NCBI GenBank assembly: GCA_021777055.1
Contig: JAIQZO010000009.1
Location: 1 to 64,000, forward strand
Direction of reading: 5' to 3'
Length of the DNA: 64,000 nt
DNA from: Candidatus Anammoxibacter sp.
GTDB lineage: Bacteria; Planctomycetota; Brocadiia; Brocadiales; Anammoxibacteraceae
Shown here in pieces: positions 9,441 to 19,400 of this stretch (position 1 is the first letter of the stretch; the number at the start of each line of letters is the position of its first letter). Under the pieces are notes generated by a model, which saw nothing but the letters and a program-made list of their open reading frames with translations, did no database searches and was not told the origin of the DNA. The position numbers were made by a program, and so were the translations under genes.

Positions 9441-10778
9441 CTATTTTCCGGCGATCCCATACTCTTTGAGCCGTGATTGTAGTGTTCGAAGGCTAACCCC
9501 TAACTCTTCACAGGTTTTACGACGATCACCTTGATTTTTGAGAAGAGTTTCAATGATTGTTGTCTTCTCAACCTCGGCTAATGTTGTTGGTTTTGCTTCC
9601 ACTGGGGAATTATGGGATAACTGTAACGGTAAATCCTCCGGTTGGATTTTATTAGATTGTGCAACAATGAGGGCCCGTTCAATTGCATTCTGCAGTTCAC
9701 GTATATTTCCAGGCCAATCATAATGATGTAGAATCTCCATCGCCATAGAACTTATAGATTTCTCAGTTTGACCTATTTTAGAGGAGATTACCTTTGCAAA
9801 ATAGTTTGCAAGGGGACCAATGTCATTGAGTCGAGCTCTAAGAGGCGGTATATGAATGGGAAAAACATTGATCCGGTAAAAGAGATCTCCGCGAAATTCC
9901 CTCGCTTCTATTGCTTTTGTTAAGTCTCTATTTGTGGCTGCAATTACACGCACATCAACTTTGATAGTTCTTATGCCTCCTACCCGTTCAAATTCCTGCT
10001 CCTGAAGAACACGAAGCAATGTTGTCTGTAATTCCATACTCATCTCACCGATTTCGTCCAAAAAGATAGTTCCGCCATGGGCTAATTCAAAACGGCCACG
10101 TTTATCATTAGTCGCTCCGGTAAATGCTCCTTTTTCGTGCCCAAAGAGCTCAGATTCAAGTAAGGTCTCAGTTAATGCCGCACAATTTACCGCTACAAAT
10201 TGATTATCTTTTCGTGGACTGCTGCGATGAATATAACGGGAGACAACCTCTTTACCTACTCCGGATTCTCCTGTTAAAAGAACCGTAGTTTGCAGCTTAG
10301 AAACTTGATGAGCCAATCTTATGACCTGTTTCATTGAGTCACTTTCTGCAACAATATTGGAGGGAAAACGTGAATCATTTTCGTCTTGATTAACTATTTG
10401 CTGGTCTCTCAACAACCGGTTGCGAAGTACTTTTGCTACCATTAAACGAAGTTCATCAGGACTTTTTAGTGGTTTAGTAAGATAATCTTGTGCTCCTAAT
10501 TTGATTGCTTCAACTGCTGTCTGAATGGAACCATATGCAGTGAGGACTATAATAGGCATTTCAGGAATGTGATCTTTGACCCATTTAATTAACTTAATAC
10601 CGTTCATATTAGGCATTCGTTCGTCTGTAATAATGAGATCAAAACTCTGTTGTTCCAAAATTTTTTTAGCCTCATAGCCATCATTTGCTAATTGTACTAT
10701 GTAATCTTTTCCAATTACCGTGCTCAATAACTGTCTTTGCGCTGCTTCATCATCAACTATTAGAATAGAATTTTTCAT
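9441..10778 (-). CDS. NtrC-family response regulator (sigma-54 activator)
   Basis: 445 residues. An N-terminal receiver domain has the acidic pair D9/D10, phospho-acceptor D52 in DLIITDERMP, and a Lys in LTKPLKS. The AAA+ domain has Walker A GESGVGKE, an intact GAFTGA loop and the DWPGNIRELQN signature. A Fis-type helix-turn-helix ends the protein (RKTCEELGVSLRTLQSRLKEYGI). It lies 63 bp downstream of the histidine kinase gene on the same strand, an obvious cognate pair of the ZraSR/AtoSC type. The sigma-54 promoter ahead of the kinase suggests autoregulation, and the three look-alike promoters nearby are its likely targets. Confidence 0.95.
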   Translation of the reverse strand: MKNSILIVDDEAAQRQLLSTVIGKDYIVQLANDGYEAKKILEQQSFDLIITDERMPNMNGIKLIKWVKDHIPEMPIIVLTAYGSIQTAVEAIKLGAQDYLTKPLKSPDELRLMVAKVLRNRLLRDQQIVNQDENDSRFPSNIVAESDSMKQVIRLAHQVSKLQTTVLLTGESGVGKEVVSRYIHRSSPRKDNQFVAVNCAALTETLLESELFGHEKGAFTGATNDKRGRFELAHGGTIFLDEIGEMSMELQTTLLRVLQEQEFERVGGIRTIKVDVRVIAATNRDLTKAIEAREFRGDLFYRINVFPIHIPPLRARLNDIGPLANYFAKVISSKIGQTEKSISSMAMEILHHYDWPGNIRELQNAIERALIVAQSNKIQPEDLPLQLSHNSPVEAKPTTLAEVEKTTIIETLLKNQGDRRKTCEELGVSLRTLQSRLKEYGIAGK

Positions 10779-10841
10779 ATTAGTAACAAACCTCTGGTTG
10801 AAATCTTATTGTACGAACTTTCTATTTTTAGATAAAAACGG

Positions 10842-12170
10842 TTAAATTGAATTAGTCGGGATCTTTATGGAACAGTGAACACCACCCTCAGGCCTACTAA
10901 AGATAGTTATCTTTCCTTTTAACTGTTCAATAATCTGTTTGGATATTGATAATCCCAACCCTGAACCTTTAACCTTATTAGTAACAAATGGTTCAAATAT
11001 GTCATTAGCTTCTTGGTTCATTAATCCCGCACCTTCATCTCTTACATCAATTACAGCTTCTTTTGCTTTTTCATCTAATTTTATAGCAACTTCCACTATT
11101 TTGCCTTGAGGTGAGGCTTCAATGGCATTAATTATTACATTCAGTAAGACTTGACGTAACCCATTTGGATCAGAGTTGATCATTAAAACATCGTTGTTGG
11201 TTATAATTTTAATATTAATTTTTGATTCATTAAACTTTTCAACCAACATGGATCTGACATCACCAATTAATTTATTAAGGTCAAATGTTTTATATTCTGT
11301 TTTCTTTAATGTTGCAAATTCGAGCAAATCGTTTACTAACAGCTCTAATCGTATAGATTCACTTACAACAGTTTGCAATAAATCTTGTGTATGATGATTT
11401 TCTGGTGTCTCTTCTTGAACCACCTGGGTTAAACCTTTCATTGCCCCCAATGGGTTTCTAATCTCGTGAGCAAGGGTCGCGGCCATTCTTCCAAGTTTTC
11501 TCAGGTGTCGTTCCGATTCTTCACTAACTTTAAGTTTAAGAAAGCGTCGCATGGTTCTCAAGAGATAGAAAGACAGTAGTGATAGAGTAACAATTGCTAT
11601 ACCTTGTGTCAAAATATGAAGATATGCATGGTTCATTATTAAATCAGCATAAGAAGTGTTGAGCCCTGCACGAAAATAGAGTCCTTTAACAAATGGGTTT
11701 CTCATAACTCCCTTAGCAACAAAAGGTGGCGGGTGAACCTTACTCTCAAATAAATAAAAAGTAGTGTCTTCTGTGTTCATAATTCCGGGTTTAAGGTCTT
11801 TGGATTTTGGAATATCCTTACCTGCGCTTGCCAGCACTTCGCCTGAATTATCTGAAATAGATAAGAAGATTACGTTTTCCTTGTACTCTTTATAAGTTTC
11901 TTCTAATGAATCCTGGAAAATTGACAGATTAATTAATGGATAGTAATTTAGCTTGTCTTCTTCTATATTTTGCAAATCAAACTTAACACGATTTTTTCCA
12001 TGCAACATATTAGCCCGTAAAATTTCGTGCCCCAAGTTTTCCATATGTTTATCACGCATGCGTGATAACATTATAAAACCAAAGACACTACTAGCCACAA
12101 ACCATCCACATATGCAGATAATTATGATCAAAAATATTCTGGTGGGAAAAGATCTCTCTTTCGATTTCAT
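10842..12170 (-). CDS. Membrane-bound sensor histidine kinase
   Basis: 442 residues. TM1 is at ~11-33. A periplasmic sensor region of about 140 residues follows, with stretches like VIFLSISDNSGEVLASAG that fit a Cache/PAS-like fold. TM2 is at ~185-205. The dimerisation domain has the H-box AHEIRNPLGAMKGL (His about 235), and the ATPase domain has N box NVIINAIEAS, G1 DVRDEGAGL and G2 GSGLGLSISKQ. Partner is the response regulator directly downstream. The targets I infer are exported proteins, so the signal is probably an envelope condition; which one cannot be read from the sequence. Confidence 0.93.
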   Translation of the reverse strand: MKSKERSFPTRIFLIIIICICGWFVASSVFGFIMLSRMRDKHMENLGHEILRANMLHGKNRVKFDLQNIEEDKLNYYPLINLSIFQDSLEETYKEYKENVIFLSISDNSGEVLASAGKDIPKSKDLKPGIMNTEDTTFYLFESKVHPPPFVAKGVMRNPFVKGLYFRAGLNTSYADLIMNHAYLHILTQGIAIVTLSLLSFYLLRTMRRFLKLKVSEESERHLRKLGRMAATLAHEIRNPLGAMKGLTQVVQEETPENHHTQDLLQTVVSESIRLELLVNDLLEFATLKKTEYKTFDLNKLIGDVRSMLVEKFNESKINIKIITNNDVLMINSDPNGLRQVLLNVIINAIEASPQGKIVEVAIKLDEKAKEAVIDVRDEGAGLMNQEANDIFEPFVTNKVKGSGLGLSISKQIIEQLKGKITIFSRPEGGVHCSIKIPTNSI

Positions 12171-12282
12171 AAACCTGTCAATGGATATATAATATGTTAA
12201 TTAAAATATAGTTTTCCGTAATTAAAGGGATTACAAAATAGCAATTAGAAAAAGTAATTCTATGTTTATTAATAATCAGTGA

Positions 12283-12444
12283 AGCAAACGAGCTGCCAAA
12301 TATATGATTAGTATAGATTTATACTGTGTATCTTATATTAAATCAACAAGTTAAATTATTTTTTAGGTCACAATATTAGAATCTTGTCTGTCTGTGTCAA
12401 TGCAAATTTTGCACACAACATGGTCAAATAATGCAAAATTTGTA
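12283..12444 (-). promoter_or_regulatory. Sigma-54 promoter with two enhancer sites for the two-component operon
   Basis: Minus-strand TTGGCAGCTCGTTTGCT differs from the TTGGCAC-N5-TTGC consensus at one base (GC at 12284-12285). Palindromes TGCAAATTTTGCA (12401-12413, perfect) and TGCAAAATTTGTA (12432-12444) are centred 31 bp apart. The first is 122 bp from the -12 GC. Predicted transcription start is about 100 bp before the kinase start. The match in sequence, spacing and distance to the promoters at 4018 and 8454 points to a single regulator, most simply the operon's own NtrC-type product. Confidence 0.8.
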
Positions 12445-12899
12445 TATTCAATGTGATGGTATTTTCTATACAGATTACTATCAGATATTCTTTTTCATAT
12501 CTCACTAAATAAGAGTTGATATAGATAAATCAAATTCGACCTAAACAGTAAGTAGGTTTCCTTTAGGTTTATCCCAATCCATCCGAGAGGGACTGGTTTT
12601 GATTTTATTTACAAGTTTCGACTATTACAGTAGTTGACTTATCGCTCACCTTTTAAGTGCCTTTTTCCCTAACGCTCATAACCAAGGCTTTTGACCAAAA
12701 CCATTTAGGGCTTTTTGATACTTTTTCCTACAAAACTATACCGAAGGGCCTTAATTCATCTTTTCTATAATTGCGAGTAATTACAATCTCTCTCTTGGCA
12801 CAACTCGGACAGCCTGATTAGGTTTGAACTGTTGTACTACCATTTTATATAATAGCTTCTTTAGTCAATATTGAAAAAAGATAGAAAGAGGAGAAAAAT
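12445..12899. other. Gene-free leader before the SnoaL-like gene
   Basis: No gene is visible. TTGGCAC at 12795-12801 resembles a -24 box, but the -12 dinucleotide at the right distance is AC, not GC. A good ribosome binding site (AGAGGAG) ends just before 12900. Confidence 0.4.
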
Positions 12900-13340
12900 A
12901 TGAGTTTGAAAGGGATATTATTTGCTATTCTAATTGTGATTACACTTCAATCGAGTTTCGTATTCGCTGATGATGGTCTATATGAAATAATCGAGAACGG
13001 GAATAGTGCAACTGCTGCCGCGATTATGCGCGGCGATGCGGACGCCGTAGCTTCTGCCTATACAGAGGATGCATATGTGTTAGCTCCATCCACAGAAACG
13101 GCTCATGGTCGCAAAGAAATACTCACGTTTTGGAAAAACGTAATTGATTCTGGCGTGAAGACCGTAAGCATAGGCACTGGAGAAGTCGCTAGTTCGGGTG
13201 ACCTTGCCTACGCTGTCGGAACGCTAGAAGTAACCGGAGCTGACGGTTCTGAACAGCGCAGCCGATATGTTCTGGTGTTCAAAAAGGAAGCGGGCACATG
13301 GCGATTACACTTGGACATTTGGACACCTTCTAAGAATTGA
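12900..13340 (+). CDS. Exported SnoaL-like / DUF4440 protein
   Basis: 146 residues with a signal peptide (about 23 residues, ending SSFVFA). The mature part has the alpha+beta cone pattern of the SnoaL/NTF2-like superfamily, including the MRGDADAVASAYTEDAYVLA start, the HGRKEI segment and the WRLHLDIW end. Such proteins are small binding or accessory domains; no substrate can be inferred. The coding sequence looks somewhat richer in G+C than its neighbours, which may reflect recent transfer, but I could not measure this. It stands alone. Confidence 0.85.
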   Translation: MSLKGILFAILIVITLQSSFVFADDGLYEIIENGNSATAAAIMRGDADAVASAYTEDAYVLAPSTETAHGRKEILTFWKNVIDSGVKTVSIGTGEVASSGDLAYAVGTLEVTGADGSEQRSRYVLVFKKEAGTWRLHLDIWTPSKN

Positions 13341-13508
13341 ATCTTTTCCGACAAGATATGCTGCATAAAAAGCAGTTCTCGTCCGACGCTTTGCTGCCAG
13401 GCGGCTTAGGCCGCAGTCTACGTTCGTCCTAATCTGTGCGGCTACAAAGCGCGGTTCAACTGCAGCGTCAAATATTTTCACCTATAATTTGCTACCGTAC
13501 AAAACTAG

Positions 13509-13712
13509 TCTGAAACAGAATTACCAATTCTGTTTCACGTTGACAGCCCCCCTGCAGTTAGTAAATCTCGCTCCGGAACAAAAAGTTCCCCAGAAGAGTA
13601 CCTTTTCTTTGATATTGGAATATTACTAGCGATTCTGGCGATTGTCGATAGATTAACTTTTAGTAAGTTCAAACTGTTTTTAGAAAAAATAAGTAAATAT
13701 AAAAGAGTTTAA
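13509..13712 (+). pseudogene. Possible 3' remnant of a small membrane protein gene
   Basis: This open frame without a start codon reads ELPILFHVDS, then a Ser/Lys-rich linker, then the hydrophobic stretch EEYLFFDIGILLAILAIV and a basic tail. It resembles the end of a membrane protein. The last ~17 codons coincide with the end of the repeat element starting at 13663, so the open frame may be partly fortuitous. Confidence 0.25.
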
Positions 13713-14298
13713 TGGCCATTGAAATTTTTATAATCTTCTCTGGCTGTAATATCAAATTTAACTTTCCCTAACGGGGTAATATTCACTAGCCCAGGGTATA
13801 GAGAAGAGGCACCCTTGGGTTTAAAGAAAAAAGAGATATAAACCCTGAAGGGGTTTTACAATACGTCTTTCATATCTTATTGTGGCTCTTTCCAGGTAGA
13901 AGCAGCGATTGCTCGCCGCTTCTATCTGGAAAGAGCCCTTATTGTTTTAATGAGACAGGTATCTGGTATTTACTTTTCACAAAGATCTTTGAATGCATTT
14001 ACTATCGGAATAATTTTTAGTTTCTAATGCTATATGCAACATTTTTAAATAAATCAAATAACATTAAAGATCTGTACTTTTCTGTAAAACCACTTCAGGG
14101 TTTATATATAAATGAATATATACCCAGGGTGGCGCTTCGCTCTACCCTGGGCTGGTGGATATTACCCTTTCAGGGTAACGTTGAACTATATTAATTATTA
14201 ATTTAAAAGTAAGTTCAAACTCATTTCAGAAAATTAATTCATGATCTAATAAAATATAAACTTACTTATATTTTTTTCTAAAATCAGTTTGAACTTAC
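13663..14298. repeat. Composite repeat bounded by inverted GTAAGTTCAAACTG ends
   Basis: Outer ends are inverted copies of GTAAGTTCAAACTGNTTTTAG. A further partial copy of this end begins at ~14210, giving a smaller inverted pair at 14210-14298. Inside are CCCAGGG/CCCTGGG-type palindromes near 13790-13830 and 14135-14150. A strong hairpin lies at 13884-13937, with arms GGCTCTTTCCAG and CTGGAAAGAGCC and a nearly complete stem between. Ends of the same type bound elements at ~4467-4779 and 56021-56645. No gene is seen in 13713-14376. Confidence 0.7.
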
Positions 14299-14376
14299 AA
14301 ATACGAAAGGTAAAAAGGCTTTTCCATTCAGCCTCTAGCCTAGCTACCTGAGTAGTTACAATTAATCTATTGTTGC

Positions 14377-16068
14377 CTACCAATCTGGCAACTGTCGTTT
14401 TTTTCCATACTCTTCAGATGGAGGTGTCTTTATCTCCTCTAACAAAAGCAGATCTCCCCAATTAGTTCGTTCTTTCATCTGCTTCTTAGTTTCTATTGGT
14501 ACAAAATCGTTTCCTTTCCGGATTTGCCAACCACCACCAAGGGATTTGTATATCGCTATCAAATTAATAGAAACAGAGCCTGTGGTTTCATGTAAGCGGT
14601 CTTGTTGTTGAGTTAAAAATCTTTGTGTGTCAAGTACACGTTGATAACTTACAAGGCCTTCGCGATACTGCAACAATGAAAGATCTACAGAGCGTTTCGA
14701 TGCCTTTACACTATAATCAAGAAACATTTCTTCTTCCTGTGAACGTAAAAAATCTATCATGGCATTTTCAACCTCTAAAGAGGCATCAAGAACAGTGTTT
14801 TTATAATTAACAATTGCTTGCTGAAGCCTGGCATCTTGAACACGAATCTTATTTCTTATTTGCCCATAGTTTAGTATATCCCACTGAAATGAAGGGCCTG
14901 CTGAGAATTCAATGCTGTCAGATTCAAAAAGATCACCGACATCTCTTCCTTGTGTAGACGCGTTACTAGAGTCTCCTGTTCGTAACCCTATGGAACCAAG
15001 GAGTGAAAAATGCGGGTACATGTCTGTCTTTGCTACTCCTATTCTAGGGCTTTGAGCTGCAACTTGACGTTCAGCAAGCCTTATATCTGGTCTCCTGCGA
15101 AGCAGTTCTGCAGGAAGACCCACTGCTATTTTGTCAGGCGCAGGAGGAATGGGGCCTTGTTTATTAAGTATATTATCGATCTTACCAGGAAGAGTACCCA
15201 GCAGAACAGCTAAAGCATTTTTAGCTCTACGAACTCCAGACTCAAGACTGGGGATTAAAGCTTGCGTATCGTGCAAAAGGGATTTTGCCTGTTGCACATC
15301 AAGTTCAGTAACTGCACCACCTGAAAAACGAGCTTCCGCAATCTGTAAAGATCTCTCTTGGACCTTAACATTTTCGCGGCGAACATCTAAACGGGCCTCA
15401 AATGTACGCATCAATACATATGTACGGGCAACCTCTGATGTAAGTGTAACAAGGATATCGTCATAGTTTGCGATAGAAGCTTCTAAATCTCCAATACTCG
15501 CTTCTACCCCACGACGGAATTTACCCCAAAAATCAACCTCCCAACCAGTATCAAAACCAAAACCGTATTCGCCAAAAGCTTGATCTGCCAAACCACTGTT
15601 TGGTGCGTTTTCGCTTAAATTCTTACGAGAATATGCACCTTGCAGTTGTTGAAGTTGAGGGTACTTGTCACCGATAGCAACTCCTAACTGTGCCCGGGCT
15701 TCCAAAATTCTAATTCCGGCTATTCTCAATGGCAGGTATTGTTCATATGCTTTATTAACAAGTGTAGTAAGTATAGTATCATTAAATATAGTCCACCAGT
15801 TACTGTAATCTTCTGTTTCGCTTTTAATTCGAGCATCTTCATTATTAACCCATTCATCTTGTTTAGGGGGGGCCGGTTTTACGTAATCAGGCCCAAGCAT
15901 AGTAACGCATCCACTAATAAGAAAAAGAGTGCTAGCTAAAATTAACCGGGACAGAAATAATATTCTGCTTTTGTTATTAATGTAAAGAAAACGCTTTACG
16001 TCTCGGTTGATAAATCTTTTCAAGGCAGTTTTTATTATTAAGTTTTTGACGGATTTACTAAATCGCAT
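14377..16068 (-). CDS. Outer-membrane efflux lipoprotein, OprM/NodT type
   Basis: A TolC-family channel protein of RND pumps. A lipobox LFLISGC marks the acylated Cys, followed by the family start GPDYVKPAPP. Two outer-membrane-efflux repeats follow, with motifs such as VARTYVLMRTFEARLDV, GLPAELLRRRPDIRLAERQV and FQWDILNYGQIRNKIRVQDARLQQA. An upstream TTG at 16089 is possible, but ATG at 16068 has a better-placed GAGG. It is the last gene of the efflux cluster, separated from the RND gene by a 376-bp spacer that holds a 175-bp repeat element, so co-transcription may be affected. It ends with a Lys/Glu-rich tail. Confidence 0.9.
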   Translation of the reverse strand: MRFSKSVKNLIIKTALKRFINRDVKRFLYINNKSRILFLSRLILASTLFLISGCVTMLGPDYVKPAPPKQDEWVNNEDARIKSETEDYSNWWTIFNDTILTTLVNKAYEQYLPLRIAGIRILEARAQLGVAIGDKYPQLQQLQGAYSRKNLSENAPNSGLADQAFGEYGFGFDTGWEVDFWGKFRRGVEASIGDLEASIANYDDILVTLTSEVARTYVLMRTFEARLDVRRENVKVQERSLQIAEARFSGGAVTELDVQQAKSLLHDTQALIPSLESGVRRAKNALAVLLGTLPGKIDNILNKQGPIPPAPDKIAVGLPAELLRRRPDIRLAERQVAAQSPRIGVAKTDMYPHFSLLGSIGLRTGDSSNASTQGRDVGDLFESDSIEFSAGPSFQWDILNYGQIRNKIRVQDARLQQAIVNYKNTVLDASLEVENAMIDFLRSQEEEMFLDYSVKASKRSVDLSLLQYREGLVSYQRVLDTQRFLTQQQDRLHETTGSVSINLIAIYKSLGGGWQIRKGNDFVPIETKKQMKERTNWGDLLLLEEIKTPPSEEYGKKRQLPDW

Positions 16069-16114
16069 AATGCGGAAAGCCTCAACCAAAAATAAGACAA
16101 AAAATCAAAAGTGT

Positions 16115-16289
16115 TTGCTGGAGCAGTTTTGTAGACGGCTTCAAATGTTTCTCCGTGAGTATTATATTTGTGAGTTATAATACTTTTCATTTCAGATTTC
16201 TCAGTTTAAAGAGTGAAAGATTAATAAGACTGGCAGTCGCAGGTTGTAAAAAAAACGTTTAGAAGCGGTCTGCAAGACTGCTCCAGCAA
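16115..16289. repeat. 175-bp inverted-repeat (MITE-like) element, copy 1
   Basis: Ends are inverted copies of about 35 bp starting TTGCTGGAGCAGT and closing ACTGCTCCAGCAA. A homologous element, including the interior TTATATTTGTGAGTTATAAT, lies at 43323-43503. It sits between the RND gene and its outer-membrane partner. At 16357-16385, outside this element, is one copy of another dispersed motif, AAGTTTTTACAGGGTAATAC. Confidence 0.8.
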
Positions 16290-16465
16290 TAGCGACATAG
16301 ATAAACTTTGTTAATCTGTGATGATTATTTATTAAACAAAAATCTTTATAGAATTAAAAGTTTTTACAGGGTAATACTATAATGACTATCCTTACCGTTA
16401 CATTACTTTACAAATGTGCTTTCCATTATTTTTCAATGTAAACCTCTATTTTTCTTAAACCATTA

Positions 16466-19400
16466 TCATTTAGGACTTAATTTTTTTTTATGAATAGATA
16501 ATGGGCTGGTCATGATTTGTTTTGGTGAAGGGACTTTATATAAAACTGCATAAATTACCGGTATGATAACCATTGTGATCATTGTACCAAATGTCAATCC
16601 TACCATTATGGTTACGGCCATACCAACCCAGAAAACGTCCTGCAACAATGGTATTACCCCAAGAACTGTTGTTGCCGCAGCCAGAACCACAGGTCTCAGA
16701 CGAGAAAGAGCTGAATCAATAATAGCCTGGTATCTGGTTTTACCTGCCCCTATCTCAATATTAATCTGGTCCAGGAGTACTATTGCATTCTTGATCATCA
16801 TGCCAACAAGACTCATGGCACCTAATAATGCCAGAAAACCAAATGGTGTATCTGTTGTCAAAAGCCCGGTCACTATTCCAATTATAGAAAACGGGATAGT
16901 AAAAATAATAATTAACGGCGGTTTAAAAGCGTTAAATAAAGCAACAATTATAAAGAGCATAACTGCAATAGTGGGGATGACACCTGGAATCAAAGAAGCC
17001 TGTGAATCAACTGTGTCTTCGTGTTCACCACCCCATTTCATAGTATATCCAGGTGGTAGATCTATTGCTGCAATATCTTTAATTACACTAGCTCGTAAAG
17101 TGGGCAATGTCACACCGAATATAGGATTGGACTGGATTGTAATTGTACGGCGGCGGTCACGTCTCCAAATTATTGGGTCTTCCCATTCCGTATTAACACC
17201 ATCGATTACTTGTGAAAGAGGTAATGTGTGGATTGACGCTGTTGGTTGCACTTGCAATGTATCAATATTACCGACTTCATTACGTTCCTTATCAATGTGC
17301 CGTAGAACAATTGGAATCAAGTTGTCTTTTTCCCTGTATAAACCAATCTGCAATCCATCAAAAGCCCTTTTTGTTGTCTTCGCTATATCATCACGCATAA
17401 CTGCCACCCACCTCGCGCGTTCTTGATTGTATTCAAGTACAACTTTTTTTACCCTTTGCCGCCAATTAGTTCGTACAAAACCAGCATTAGGATTATCATC
17501 CAGGATTTTTGTGACCTTATTTGCAAGGGAACGAAGCATGCTCGGGTCAGCAACTGCCGGTCCACTGATTCTTAATTCAAACTTCCAGGTGTTGCTAGGT
17601 CCCACTCCATATTTACGAATAGGAGCAATCGCTTGCGGATAATTTTCCGCAAACCAGGAATCCATCTCTTGTATCAAACCCTGTAAACTACTGTAATCAT
17701 GAACATTTACAATTAGTTGGGCATAAGATTGATTAGGGTCTTCAGGTTCTACAGGGAGATAGAATCGTGGCGGTCCTTGGCCAATAAAAGTTGCTACGCT
17801 TTCAACCCTACCATCAGCAAGAAGTTTTTTTTCTGACATCTTTAAGTCCTTTTCCACCTGTTGGATACTAGTACCCTCTGGGGTCCAAAAATCTATCATA
17901 AATTTCTTCATGGAAGAAGCTGGGAAAAAGAGATGTTTGACGTTACCAAATCCTACCATAGCAATAACTAGCAAAGTTATCATACATACTAACGTAACAA
18001 CTCTGTGTCTAATCACAAAATGCAAAACTTTTTGGAAGAATTTGTAAAGTCCACCACTGTATGTGGCTGTATTATCCCTTTGAGTTACATGTAAAATGTC
18101 AAGGCATTGAATAGGTGTAACAGTAATTGACACAATCCAGCTCACTAATAAAGATATAGCCACAATAATGAAAAGTGTGCGGCAATATTCTCCAGCACCT
18201 TCTTTAGATGCAAAGATCGGATAAAATGCCATTACTGCGACTACAGTAGCACCTAAAAGTGGCATACAAGGCTGCGATGCTGCTTCAATAGCGGCCTGTT
18301 TTCGATCCATTCCCCGTTGTAAACGAACAGTAACTCCATCTGCAACTACAATAGAGTTGTCAACCATCATTCCCAACGCAATAACTAAAGCTCCTAATGA
18401 CATTCGCTGCAAGTCAATCTTGAATATGGCCATCAATACAAAACTAGCAAGAATAGTTAATACTAGAGATGCGCCTATAACAATCCCCATACGCCACCCC
18501 ATGAAGATTGTCAAAATTACAAGGACAATGCCAACGGCCTCCCCAAAACTAATTAAAAAGCCATTTACCGCTTTAGCAACATCATTTGATTGCCAATGAA
18601 CTCGGTTTACTTCAATTCCTATAGGCAGATTAGTAATAAGTTCCCCCAATCGTTTATCAATGGCTTTACCAACTTTTCGGATGTTTACACCTGAGATATT
18701 CGTAATAGAGAGCCCTATAGAAGTTTCACCATTGTAATGCATTAACCTTATGGGCGGTTCGCGGTAGCCGCGATTTACCATACTGATATCACGAATCTTG
18801 ATAAGTTCTCCCGAACTCTGTTGTCCTGCGGAAGAGGGGGCTGCCGTTACTGTTAAATTGGCAAGTTCCGATAACGAGGCTGTAATGTTCAGATTTCCAA
18901 TGTCCTCAGGTGATTTGAACTCTCCTGTTGGCTCAATGCGTAAACGCATCTCTTTGAGGTCCACGCCACCTGCATCAACCACCATATTTTGTTGCCTTAA
19001 GGTCTGTGCAATGTTGTCGTCGGTTAATCCTAGCTGCGAAAGTTGCGTTTGCGAAGCGTCAACGTAAATTACTTTTTCTTGAACTCCCCAAAGGTCAACC
19101 CGTGCAACACCTTTTACTAAGCTTAATTCTTTTTTTATGTCTTTAGCGTATTTTTCCAGTTCTGAGTAATTGTATCCATCTCCAATTACTGCCAATTGAA
19201 ATCCAAATACATCTCCAAAGTCATCTGAAATATTAGGCCTGCTAGCACCAGAAGGAAGTGAGTTTTCTATATTTCGAATCTTCCTGCGCAATTCATCCCA
19301 AACTTGTGGTAATCTGTCCGTCCAATATTCAGACTTGATTTCGACCTTTATAAGAGAAAAACCTGCCCGTGAATAAGATTCTACATAATCAAGTTGCGGC

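Noticed and set aside
12795-12812. TTGGCAC box upstream of the SnoaL-like gene
   Set aside because: The -12 dinucleotide at the required distance is AC, not GC, and no paired enhancer sites lie at the usual distance.
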